A stretch of DNA of 16,583 nt. It comes from an uncultured Clostridia bacterium. GTDB taxonomy: Bacteria > Bacillota > Clostridia > TANB77 > CAG-508. This document shows positions 8,600-14,203 of the stretch, in pieces (within the stretch, counting starts at the first letter, position 1; each line of letters opens with the position of its first letter). The stretch spans positions 1 through 16,583 of the forward strand of contig CAKPJR010000011.1 of the NCBI GenBank assembly GCA_934162925.1. Reading direction: 5' to 3'. The notes beneath the pieces were generated by a model. It was not told where the DNA came from. It worked only from the letters and a program-made list of their open reading frames with translations, and ran no database searches. A program made the translations under genes and the position numbers.

Positions 8600-8632
8600 T
8601 CGACACATTTTTCAAAATCGATATGCTATAAT
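8600..8632 (+). promoter_or_regulatory. Extended -10 promoter for the hairpin RNA, with operator motif
   Basis: TGC-TATAAT (extended -10, hexamer 8627-8632) predicts a start near 8639, the first base of the first hairpin. TTCGACA (8599-8605), the putative repressor motif, overlaps the -35 region. TGTGTC...GACACA, a 6-bp inverted repeat with a 7-bp spacer, covers the same area. Confidence 0.55.
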
Positions 8633-8638
8633 AATTAA

Positions 8639-8716
8639 GTATTTAGAAATAAATACGGGGGGCTGTAGGAAAAAACAGCAAAGACTAGCTGGGAGTAGCT
8701 AGTCTTTATTCATTTT
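8639..8716 (+). ncRNA. Candidate structured small RNA with three hairpins
   Basis: Downstream of a strong promoter lie three consecutive perfect hairpins: 8639-8644 with 8651-8656 (6 bp); then a run of six G; 8662-8666 with 8675-8679 (5 bp, A-rich loop); and 8680-8690 with 8697-8707 (11 bp, loop GGGAGT), followed by ATTCATTTT. There is no ORF of useful size. The transcript would be about 75 nt and overlaps the 3' end of the repressor gene on the other strand by a few bases. It lies in the phage immunity region, so it may regulate repressor or lysis functions; its target is unknown. I do not recognise it as a known RNA family. It could also be an attenuated leader, because its last hairpin is also the repressor's terminator. 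Confidence 0.5.
8668..8707. terminator. Bidirectional terminator between repressor gene and small RNA
   Basis: A perfect 11-bp stem (8680-8690 with 8697-8707) with a 6-nt loop. On the - strand it includes the repressor's TAG stop and is followed by TTGCTGTTTTTT (8681-8670), a good intrinsic terminator. On the + strand it is followed by ATTCATTTT, which is weaker. Confidence 0.75.
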
Positions 8717-9022
8717 AATATTAATTAATAAATCAATAACTTGTGACACTTCTAAAACTTCTTTAGAATCTATTCCGTATTCATCTATTCTACGGTACAT
8801 TTCTTCTTTTAGATTATCTAGTTCATTCAAAGAATAAAACAATTCTTTTATATCAACTTCTAATACTTCTGCAATTTTCTGCAGTATAAATAGTGTAGGG
8901 TTAAATCTTCTATTACTTTCTAAATCATAAAGATAAGCTCGAGAGATACCAGTCATATCGCTTAATTTTCTTAAACTTATTTTTTTACTCTTTCTTATAT
9001 TCCTAATATTAAAAACTATCAT
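8699..9022 (-). CDS. Phage XRE-family transcriptional repressor
   Basis: A 107-residue DNA-binding protein. Residues 4-60 form a lambda-repressor-like helix-turn-helix: NIRNIRKSKKISLRKLSDMTGISRAYLYDLES, with recognition helix around GISRAYLYDLE, then a conserved TLFILQKIAEVLEVDIKELF helix. The C-terminal 45 residues are charged and helical and lack the catalytic region of LexA/CI-type cleavable repressors, so induction probably works by another route. The start at 9022 is chosen because AGGAG lies 8 nt upstream; a longer frame runs to 9187 but has no such site and its extra residues are not domain-like. It is divergent from the 47-residue gene and convergent with the small RNA. TTCGACA motifs on both sides suggest it represses both + promoters. 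This is the likely lysogeny regulator. Confidence 0.85.
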   Translation of the reverse strand: MIVFNIRNIRKSKKISLRKLSDMTGISRAYLYDLESNRRFNPTLFILQKIAEVLEVDIKELFYSLNELDNLKEEMYRRIDEYGIDSKEVLEVSQVIDLLINIKMNKD

Positions 9023-9081
9023 AAAATTACTCCTAAGGTTATTATTCCTAATTTTAATATTAAAATACATAAAAAGATAGA

Positions 9082-9098
9082 TGACGCTGGGAGCGTCA
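9082..9098. repeat. Hairpin TGACGCT-GGG-AGCGTCA in the repressor leader
   Basis: A perfect 7-bp inverted repeat with a 3-nt loop, in an otherwise AT-rich stretch between the repressor start and the divergent promoter. It may be an operator or a leader hairpin of the - strand transcript. Its GCTGGGAG core also occurs in the loop of the small RNA's third hairpin. Confidence 0.6.
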
Positions 9099-9104
9099 GG
9101 TTTG

Positions 9105-9145
9105 TGTCGAAACTTGCGATGAGTTTTTGTTGACATTTTTCGACA
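9105..9145. promoter_or_regulatory. Paired TGTCGAAA/TTTCGACA operator candidate
   Basis: TGTCGAAA (9105-9112) and TTTCGACA (9138-9145) are perfect inverted copies 25 nt apart. The second lies in the spacer of the 9130 promoter, where a bound repressor would block RNA polymerase. TGTTGA at 9129-9134 and TCGACA at 9140-9145 make a near-palindrome as well. Confidence 0.55.
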
Positions 9146-9159
9146 AAGGAATATATAAT
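9130..9159 (+). promoter_or_regulatory. Consensus promoter for the 47-residue phage gene (PR-like)
   Basis: TTGACA (9130-9135), an 18-bp spacer and TATAAT (9154-9159): both hexamers are perfect consensus. Start expected near 9166. Overlap with the TTTCGACA motif suggests tight repression in the lysogen. Confidence 0.75.
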
Positions 9160-9172
9160 ATTTATAGATTAA

Positions 9173-9200
9173 GAAACGCGTTTCCATTTTAATGAATGGA
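9173..9200 (+). repeat. Palindrome GAAACGCGTTTC and RBS-covering hairpin in the leader
   Basis: A perfect 12-bp palindrome (9173-9184) lies just after the predicted start point. Next to it, TCCATT (9183-9188) pairs with AATGGA (9195-9200), which includes most of the GGAG ribosome binding site of the next gene. They could be an operator and a translation-limiting hairpin. Confidence 0.5.
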
Positions 9201-9208
9201 GAATTTAT

Positions 9209-9352
9209 ATGGAGAAATTAGTTGTAGAAGAAAACGGATTCATAAGAGAAAAAGATTATCAAAAAATAAAGGAAATATTAAATAAAAAGAGTGATTATTT
9301 AAGCAAACATGAATTTGAGTATTTTAATGCAATTTTTAATGCAACGCCATAA
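9209..9352 (+). CDS. 47-residue phage protein of unknown function
   Basis: ATG at 9209 with GGAG (9198-9201) 7 nt upstream, under the strongest promoter in the window. The product is charged and helical: it starts MEKLVVEENGFIREKDYQKI, has KKSDYLSKHEFEYF later, and ends in NATP. It is the first gene transcribed away from the repressor, the place of cro, antirepressor or excision genes in temperate phages. No helix-turn-helix is obvious and I do not recognise the family. In the prophage only about 120 nt separate it from the attachment site; in circular phage DNA its transcript would continue into the other prophage end. Confidence 0.65.
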   Translation: MEKLVVEENGFIREKDYQKIKEILNKKSDYLSKHEFEYFNAIFNATP

Positions 9353-9390
9353 ATATTCTTTAATAAGTAAAAATAAGAGCGATTAAAGAA

Positions 9391-9411
9391 GCTTGATTTC
9401 AAGCCTGTTTT
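9391..9411 (+). terminator. Weak possible terminator after the 47-residue gene
   Basis: GCTTG-ATTT-CAAGC (5-bp stem, 9391-9404) followed by CTGTTTT. Short stem and interrupted T-run, so weak. Confidence 0.35.
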
Positions 9412-9436
9412 AAATAATAATAATTACTTAAAAATA

Positions 9437-9469
9437 AGCAATAATATAGTAAAATAAACTATTATTGCT
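9437..9469. repeat. Inverted repeat abutting the attachment core
   Basis: AGCAATAATA (9437-9446) and TATTATTGCT (9460-9469) are perfect inverted copies and end at the base where tRNA-Leu sequence begins. Possible integrase or accessory binding site on the phage arm, or a terminator-like stem without a T-run. Confidence 0.55.
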
Positions 9470-9520
9470 CTTAGGAACCAGTACTTCGGTGTGGGGGTTC
9501 AAGTCCCTTCATCCGCACCA
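9470..9520 (+). other. Prophage attachment site: displaced 3' part of tRNA-Leu(UAG)
   Basis: The sequence begins with anticodon loop CTTAGGA (anticodon TAG, leucine), then the 3' anticodon stem ACCAG, a long variable arm with a TTCG loop, a T-arm GGGGG-TTCAAGT-CCCTT (9493-9509), acceptor strand CATCCGC, discriminator A and CCA. No D-arm or 5' acceptor (expected GCGGATG) lies upstream; the preceding bases TTGCT do not properly pair with ACCAG. This is therefore a non-functional 3' fragment left where a phage inserted in the tRNA gene; the complete tRNA should be at the other prophage end. Crossover at the anticodon loop is a known site class for tyrosine integrases. Confidence 0.85.
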
Positions 9521-9524
9521 GAGA

Positions 9525-9552
9525 AGAGATTAGCTTTAGCTAATCTCTTTTT
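9525..9552 (+). terminator. Host tRNA-Leu terminator
   Basis: A 10-11-bp perfect stem (9525-9535 with 9538-9548; the outer 10 pairs with a 4-nt loop are realistic) followed by T5. It lies 4 nt after CCA, as expected for the original tRNA gene, and marks the first host DNA beyond the prophage. It would also stop phage transcription from 9130. Confidence 0.85.
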
Positions 9553-9590
9553 GTATACTTAGAAAAGGGACTTGAAAAGGAGGTTGCCGA

Positions 9591-9652
9591 GTTTCGAGCA
9601 GGACTTGAACCTGCCGAAACGAAGGCTAAAATAGTCCATTTGGACTATTTTA
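9591..9652 (-). other. tRNA T-arm-like stem-loop and adjacent perfect hairpin (tRNA-derived remnant?)
   Basis: Read on the - strand, 9614-9598 is GCAGG-TTCAAGT-CCTGC, a textbook T-arm, extended by GTTTCG/CGAAAC (9620-9615 with 9596-9591) into an acceptor-like minihelix with one bulged base. Beside it a perfect 10-bp stem with a 4-nt loop spans 9628-9651. There is no CCA and no complete cloverleaf. The region is clearly GC-richer than its surroundings. It is probably a degraded tRNA or an older attachment-site remnant; another structured RNA is possible. Confidence 0.4.
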
Positions 9653-9769
9653 CCGACGCGCTTGGCCGGGAGAATTCATTCATCCACACTATACAAAACT
9701 TTTAGGCTTTTATGAGGAATAAAATATTTAGAAAACTTGATTATTTTCTAACAAATTTAGTCAAATTTT

Positions 9770-9916
9770 CTAACATATTTGTAAATTAATTGTTGTTAAA
9801 CTTGGTTGGCTTACAACAACTTTTTCTTTTTTACAATCCTCGTAAATATTATTTAAAGCATTAGTTGGCATTTCATAAATATCCTTTTCGTTGTAATTAA
9901 TTAAAATATATTGGAA
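9770..9916 (-). pseudogene. Fragment of an unrecognised gene
   Basis: An open - strand frame of 48 codons reads INYNEKDIYEMPTNALNNIY, then EDCKKEKVVVSQPSL, protein-like in composition, and stops at 9772-9770. It has no start codon with a ribosome binding site and an in-frame stop just upstream. It lies in host DNA next to the attachment site, so it may be a gene broken by past insertions. Confidence 0.35.
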
Positions 9917-10000
9917 TTAAAAGACAAGAAAAATGCATATAAGTTGAAAAAAATAACAAAAGAAGAATTTATAAAGTGGTTAAATAAAAACAATGTATAA
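9905..10000 (+). pseudogene. C-terminal fragment of an unrecognised gene
   Basis: A + strand frame of 31 codons ends KLKKITKEEFIKWLNKNNV and is followed by a terminator at 10009. No start or ribosome binding site. It abuts the - strand fragment ending at 9916, which suggests a rearrangement joint. Confidence 0.35.
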
Positions 10001-10008
10001 AAATTAAT

Positions 10009-10051
10009 AAAAGCACGTGATATTTAGTAATATAAAAGTCAGGTGTTTTTT
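10009..10051 (+). terminator. Intrinsic terminator upstream of the sigma-factor operon
   Basis: 12-nt arms (10009-10020 with 10039-10050, one wobble and one mismatch) with a long loop; the right arm ends in a T6 run (10046-10051). It isolates the ECF operon from upstream transcription. Confidence 0.5.
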
Positions 10052-10146
10052 ATTTGTAATATAAACATAATATTTTTTAACAAAATATGTATTTATTTTT
10101 TAAAAATCTAATGATAAAATTATTTTGTCAAAATTTTGTAATAAAA

Positions 10147-10175
10147 TGAACCAAAATTAAAAATCCACCTTCTAA
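10147..10175 (+). promoter_or_regulatory. ECF-type promoter upstream of the sigma-factor gene
   Basis: TGAACC (10147-10152), 17 bp, TTCTAA (10170-10175), inside a 17-nt block (10164-10180) repeated exactly at 14149-14165. The elements resemble ECF -35 TGAAAC and -10 CGTCTAA types rather than housekeeping hexamers, so the sigma factor probably activates its own operon. Confidence 0.65.
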
Positions 10176-10197
10176 TTTATACAAAGGAGAAAAAGAA

Positions 10198-10698
10198 ATG
10201 TTTCTAGAAGAAGAACTATTAGAAATAATAAAGAAAAACAAAGTTCAATTATATAAAATAGCAAAATCTATACTAAATAACGAAGAAGATGTAAATGATG
10301 CTATACAGGAAACTTTAATAAATGCTTATAATAAAATAGATACGCTAAAAAATAGAAAATATATAGAAACATGGATTACTAGGATTTTAATAAACAAATG
10401 CTATGATATTATAGACAAAAACAAAGTACATGAAAGAAAAATTCAAAGGGCAATTGATACATATAGTAGCTACGAAAATGAAAACTATGAAGAAAAGTCT
10501 ATAGTTCAAAAGGCAATATCACAAATAGACGAAGACTTAAAACTAATAGTAATAATGTATTATTATAATCAATTCTCCGTAAAAGAAATATCTAAAATAA
10601 TGGATATACCTGTAGGTACAGTAAAATCAAAACTCTCAAGGGCAAGAACAAAATTATGTGATGTTTTAAAAAGAGAGGAGGAAGAAGAAGGTGAATAG
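10198..10698 (+). CDS. ECF-subfamily RNA polymerase sigma factor
   Basis: A 166-residue sigma-70 family protein with only regions 2 and 4. Region 2 covers about 10-80: LYKIAKSILNNEEDVNDAIQ, then TLINAYNKIDTLKN and ETWITRILINKCYDIID (core binding and -10 recognition). Region 4 covers about 105-158: IDEDLKLIVIMYYYNQFSVK, then EISKIMDIPVGTVKSKLSRA, the -35-binding helix-turn-helix. The sequence style is close to the SigV/ECF30-like proteins of Firmicutes. ATG has AAGGAG 8 nt upstream. The 3' end overlaps the next gene by 8 bp, as is typical for a sigma factor and its anti-sigma factor. It should direct transcription from TGAAYC-N17-TTCTAA promoters here and at 14132, in response to an envelope signal. 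Confidence 0.92.
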   Translation: MFLEEELLEIIKKNKVQLYKIAKSILNNEEDVNDAIQETLINAYNKIDTLKNRKYIETWITRILINKCYDIIDKNKVHERKIQRAIDTYSSYENENYEEKSIVQKAISQIDEDLKLIVIMYYYNQFSVKEISKIMDIPVGTVKSKLSRARTKLCDVLKREEEEEGE

Positions 10699-11815
10699 AC
10701 TAGCACAGGATAGGTATATAAAATCTATATTTAAAACTGACAATTATATAGATTTAAAAATAGATGAGAATATAAATAGATTTATAGAAGAAAAAGAAAA
10801 AACAATTGCTAGAAAATCAATAAAAATTAGCTTAAATGCATTTTCTATGATAGCTATTGCTACAAGTTTTATATTAGTTATATTTATAGGAATAAATATA
10901 AGAGCAAAAATGTTAGGAAAGCCAAATATAATATCGACTATACAAGCATTGGTTACTAAAGCTAAAGAACGTTATCAAGAAGAATATGAAACACAAGTAA
11001 ATGAAGCAGTTGTTGATGATGTTGTTTTACCTAATAACAATGAAACAACAAATACAAGTATAAATACAAGCAACGTGAATGATAATCCAAATACTCCAAC
11101 AATAATAAATGAACAGCAAGCTAGGGAAAAAATAATTGCAAAATATGGGCTAGAAGATCCAAATACAGGAATAGCAGTAGAGTATGTATATAAAGGAATG
11201 TATAAAGATAAAAACAATAAAGAATATTATTCATTTGACATGGAATGGTTATATTCTTTAAGCGAAATAGGTTCATATTTAACTACAATATATGTATCTA
11301 AAGATGGAACAGAAATAAAAGAGGGGTATAATCAAAAAAACATTTCAAACGAAAACAACCAACAAATAAATGTAGAAGATACAAATAAATTAAGCACAAT
11401 TCCAAAAGAAAAAACTGAACTAATTTCTGATGTATTTGTAACATTTCCAAATGTTCCCGTAGATAAAATAACTTTGTATGATGGAACACAAATAGGAAGT
11501 GGTATTAGTATTAATGATAATATAGGTTCTTGCGTAGATATATATAATACATCATATTGCAATGAGTATTATCATTTTAAAAATTTTAATGATATTAGAA
11601 GTTATATAAGAGATAACACAGATGCAGAAATTGAAACTTTAATAATTAATGGACAACAATGGCTTGTATATAGGGAAACGTATTCTGATAATACGAAAGG
11701 AATTAGTTTATTAACAGTAAAAAATGATAATAGCTATGAGGTATCAGCTGGTTATAATGAAGAGTCAGAAAAAGAAATTTTTAAAATATTAAATAGTATA
11801 AAAATTCCAGAATAG
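10691..11815 (+). CDS. Membrane-anchored putative anti-sigma factor
   Basis: A 374-residue protein starting with GTG, with GGAGG 9 nt upstream inside the sigma gene. Residues 1-45 are cytoplasmic and charged, suited to binding the sigma factor; one membrane helix spans about 47-70; residues about 105-135 are a Thr/Asn-rich linker; the rest is extracellular. The first outer domain (about 138-220) has INEQQAREKIIAKYG and TTIYVSKDGTEIKEGY, which recalls PepSY-like folds of Firmicute anti-sigma or surface proteins. The second (about 240-374) contains two cysteines and ends NEESEKEIFKILNSIKIPE. No zinc-binding HxxxCxxC motif is seen. Function is inferred from overlap with the sigma gene and topology: it would hold the sigma factor until an outside signal triggers proteolysis or release. 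Confidence 0.75.
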   Translation: MNRLAQDRYIKSIFKTDNYIDLKIDENINRFIEEKEKTIARKSIKISLNAFSMIAIATSFILVIFIGINIRAKMLGKPNIISTIQALVTKAKERYQEEYETQVNEAVVDDVVLPNNNETTNTSINTSNVNDNPNTPTIINEQQAREKIIAKYGLEDPNTGIAVEYVYKGMYKDKNNKEYYSFDMEWLYSLSEIGSYLTTIYVSKDGTEIKEGYNQKNISNENNQQINVEDTNKLSTIPKEKTELISDVFVTFPNVPVDKITLYDGTQIGSGISINDNIGSCVDIYNTSYCNEYYHFKNFNDIRSYIRDNTDAEIETLIINGQQWLVYRETYSDNTKGISLLTVKNDNSYEVSAGYNEESEKEIFKILNSIKIPE

Positions 11816-11832
11816 TAAAGGGGGAAATATTT

Positions 11833-13884
11833 GTGGAAGAAAATAAAGAACAAAAAATTGATAACAATAAAGCGCAAAAAAGGATATTAAAACTTGATTT
11901 AAAAACTTTTACAATAATAGCAGTAGCTGTTGCGATAATAGCTGTGGTAGTAATTAGTTTAGTATATAGAATAAAAAAAGAAAGAGAACAACTTGAAAAA
12001 GATAGAGCTTATGTAGCAGAACTATTTAAAAAAAATGAAATAATTCCTTTTACTCAAAAACATTTTGAACAAAAATATATGGATTTATATTCAATAGTGA
12101 GAGGAGAAGAAAAAAAAGAAGGGAATATAACTTATTCATACAAGTGTGACAAAATAAAAAATAGTATTGAAAATGCAGTATATCATATAGACGTTAACCA
12201 AACATCATTACAAACAAAACTTAATTTAATATATAAAAAATTAGATGATGAATTTAATTTAACACATGATAAAATTAAAAATATAATAAAAAAATATTAT
12301 AATGAAGAAATAGAAGAAGAAGAAATTGAAAGAAATACTAATTTATATTATATAAAAGATAATAAAATGCAACAGGATACTAAACAAAATTTACAAACAG
12401 ATTCTTATGGAAATACATACTATACAATAAATGTTGAAACAATTAATACAGATGACTTTTCTTATGGTTTACTTGATAATGTTGAAGAAAATGGAGATAT
12501 CATAATTTTAACAGAAAAGGTTATTTTTATAAGAAAAAATGAAGGGAAATTTGATTTTTATAAGGATTATTATAAAGAAGAACTTTTGGAAACAAAGTCA
12601 TCTATAAACAAATTTAATTTAGGAAAATTTTATGATGATTTGGAAACATATAGTTATATATTTAAAAAAGAAGGAGAAAATTATTACTTGAAACAAGTAG
12701 TAAAAAATTTACCATTTGAAAAAGTTAAATATATTTTTAAAGATAATAAACTTGGTCTTGCAAGTGTAAAAACAGGAGAAACAATTTTTGAACCTAAATA
12801 TGATAATATAAAGGTAAACAATGATGGAATAGTAGAAGTATTTACCAAAGATACAAAACAAATATACAAGGTTATTGATAGTGTAACAAATAAAGAAACT
12901 TCAAAAGAAATGTTAGTAGAAACAAAATATGGATTGATTGATTTAGAAGATGAAAAATTGATTTTAGATGCAGTTAATGATTACATTGAATTTGTTACAA
13001 ATTATGAATATTATGAAACGCACAATGTTGAAAGAAATAATACAGGATATATTTCAGTTGGAACAATAAATAGTTATATATATGAAGATGGTCATTATTA
13101 TCCACAAATGACTTATGGACTTTCTGACAAAACCGGAAAAATTTTATGTTCTGGGGCTGAAGCACCTTTTGCTGCAAAGAAAGGCAACTATATATTTACA
13201 TATAGTTCTGAACCTGTAAATAATCCATTTTTATATAATATAAAAACTGGTGAATTAATGATTCATCATTATATGTACGATAGTTATCAATTTTATGTAG
13301 AAAAAAATAAAAAGTGGGGAATAATTGATATTGAAAACGATAAAACAATTATGGATTATAAATATGATTACATAAATCGTGTAAGCAATACAAATATGGC
13401 CATTGTAAAAAATAACGGTAAATATGGAGTAATAAATGTTCCAAACAATGAGACTTTAATTAATATTGAACATGATTTGATTTCTTATAGAGATAGAGAA
13501 GAGAATTACGTTGAAAATAATCTAAGAACTTATATTATTGTAGCTGATAACAATATATCAAAAGTATATACGACAGATATGCAAGAAGAATTAAAAAATA
13601 TTAAAGGAATGTATTTGCAAGATATTCAAAATTCAAAGTATTGGAGCATTATAAATGAAAATGGATTTTTAGAAATATTAGATGATAATGGAAAATTGAT
13701 AAAAATTTTTAAATTAAAAATAAATTTAGGAAAATATGATGAATACAGTGTATGGTATAATGAAGATAAATATCATGTTAATATTTATAGAAACAGTAGT
13801 TCATTAAATGATGCACCTGATGAAGTAGAAACTTACTTATTAGATATAGAAACAGGGGAATATAAATTATCAGAAGGAATATAA
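11833..13884 (+). CDS. Membrane-anchored WG-repeat protein of the ECF operon
   Basis: A 683-residue protein starting with GTG after AAAGGGGG, 17 nt behind the anti-sigma gene and so in the same operon. Residues 1-23 are cytoplasmic, 25-45 are a membrane helix, and the rest is extracellular. Residues about 73-300 form a module shared with the protein at 14204 (HFEQKYMDLYSIV, NIIKKYYN, SYGLLDNVEENGDIIILTEK). From about 303 on, WG-type beta repeats appear: NKLGLASVKTGETIFEPKYD, KYGLIDLEDEKLILD (about 365), KKWGIIDIENDKTIMDYKYD (about 494) and GKYGVINVPNNETLI (about 529). WG repeats are generally thought to bind ligands or proteins; no enzyme residues are evident. Possible role: sensor or effector of the envelope response. 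Confidence 0.75.
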   Translation: MEENKEQKIDNNKAQKRILKLDLKTFTIIAVAVAIIAVVVISLVYRIKKEREQLEKDRAYVAELFKKNEIIPFTQKHFEQKYMDLYSIVRGEEKKEGNITYSYKCDKIKNSIENAVYHIDVNQTSLQTKLNLIYKKLDDEFNLTHDKIKNIIKKYYNEEIEEEEIERNTNLYYIKDNKMQQDTKQNLQTDSYGNTYYTINVETINTDDFSYGLLDNVEENGDIIILTEKVIFIRKNEGKFDFYKDYYKEELLETKSSINKFNLGKFYDDLETYSYIFKKEGENYYLKQVVKNLPFEKVKYIFKDNKLGLASVKTGETIFEPKYDNIKVNNDGIVEVFTKDTKQIYKVIDSVTNKETSKEMLVETKYGLIDLEDEKLILDAVNDYIEFVTNYEYYETHNVERNNTGYISVGTINSYIYEDGHYYPQMTYGLSDKTGKILCSGAEAPFAAKKGNYIFTYSSEPVNNPFLYNIKTGELMIHHYMYDSYQFYVEKNKKWGIIDIENDKTIMDYKYDYINRVSNTNMAIVKNNGKYGVINVPNNETLINIEHDLISYRDREENYVENNLRTYIIVADNNISKVYTTDMQEELKNIKGMYLQDIQNSKYWSIINENGFLEILDDNGKLIKIFKLKINLGKYDEYSVWYNEDKYHVNIYRNSSSLNDAPDEVETYLLDIETGEYKLSEGI

Positions 13885-14052
13885 CCAATTTTTTTCTACT
13901 CTCAATTTTGGAAAAGTTTTAAAATGTCAGAAGAAAATTGTAATATTAACAATCCAATGTTTTTTTATGAAAATGGGAAAATAAGCATAGTAGCCCCAAT
14001 ATATGCTTCAGCAAGTGCTAAATATTATGAACATATATTAATTGTGGATTAA
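13885..14052 (+). pseudogene. C-terminal remnant of a related surface protein, in frame after the WG protein stop
   Basis: Directly after the TAA of the WG protein, the same frame stays open for 55 codons and ends at TAA 14050-14052. It reads FWKSFKMSEENC, then NPMFFYENGKISIVAPIYAS and AKYYEHILIVD, which looks like the real C-terminus of a secreted domain, reminiscent of the end of DUF3298-type anti-sigma domains. An ATG at 13924 exists but has no ribosome binding site. Most likely a leftover of a deleted paralogue, or the old C-terminus of the WG protein cut off by a nonsense change. Confidence 0.5.
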
Positions 14053-14131
14053 AATATAGTAGCAAATATTTTAAAATTTATATTTATGTATTTATTATAT
14101 AAATATTTAATGATAAAATTTTGTAAATTTA

Positions 14132-14160
14132 TGAATCGAAAGTAAAAGTCCACCTTCTAA
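14132..14160 (+). promoter_or_regulatory. Second ECF-type promoter, upstream of the paralogous surface protein
   Basis: TGAATC (14132-14137), 17 bp, TTCTAA (14155-14160). It shares a 17-nt identical block with the promoter at 10147, with the same spacing, plus TAATGATAAAATT further upstream. It should be read by the ECF sigma factor encoded at 10198. Confidence 0.65.
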
Positions 14161-14203
14161 TTTATGTAAAAGGAAAATTTAACAACTAAAGGAGGAAAAG
14201 AAA

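Noticed and set aside
8342..8620. CGATTTTGAA (8342-8351) and TTCAAAATCG (8611-8620) as an antisense pairing pair
   Set aside because: The second copy lies in the small RNA promoter, upstream of its predicted start, so it would not be in the RNA.
9023..9187. N-terminal extension of the repressor frame to ATG at 9187
   Set aside because: No ribosome binding site, non-domain-like residues, and it would run through the divergent promoter; the internal ATG at 9022 has AGGAG at 8 nt.
9598..9690. Functional tRNA gene on the - strand
   Set aside because: A T-arm is present, but no D-arm, anticodon arm and acceptor can be assembled into one cloverleaf and there is no CCA-like end.
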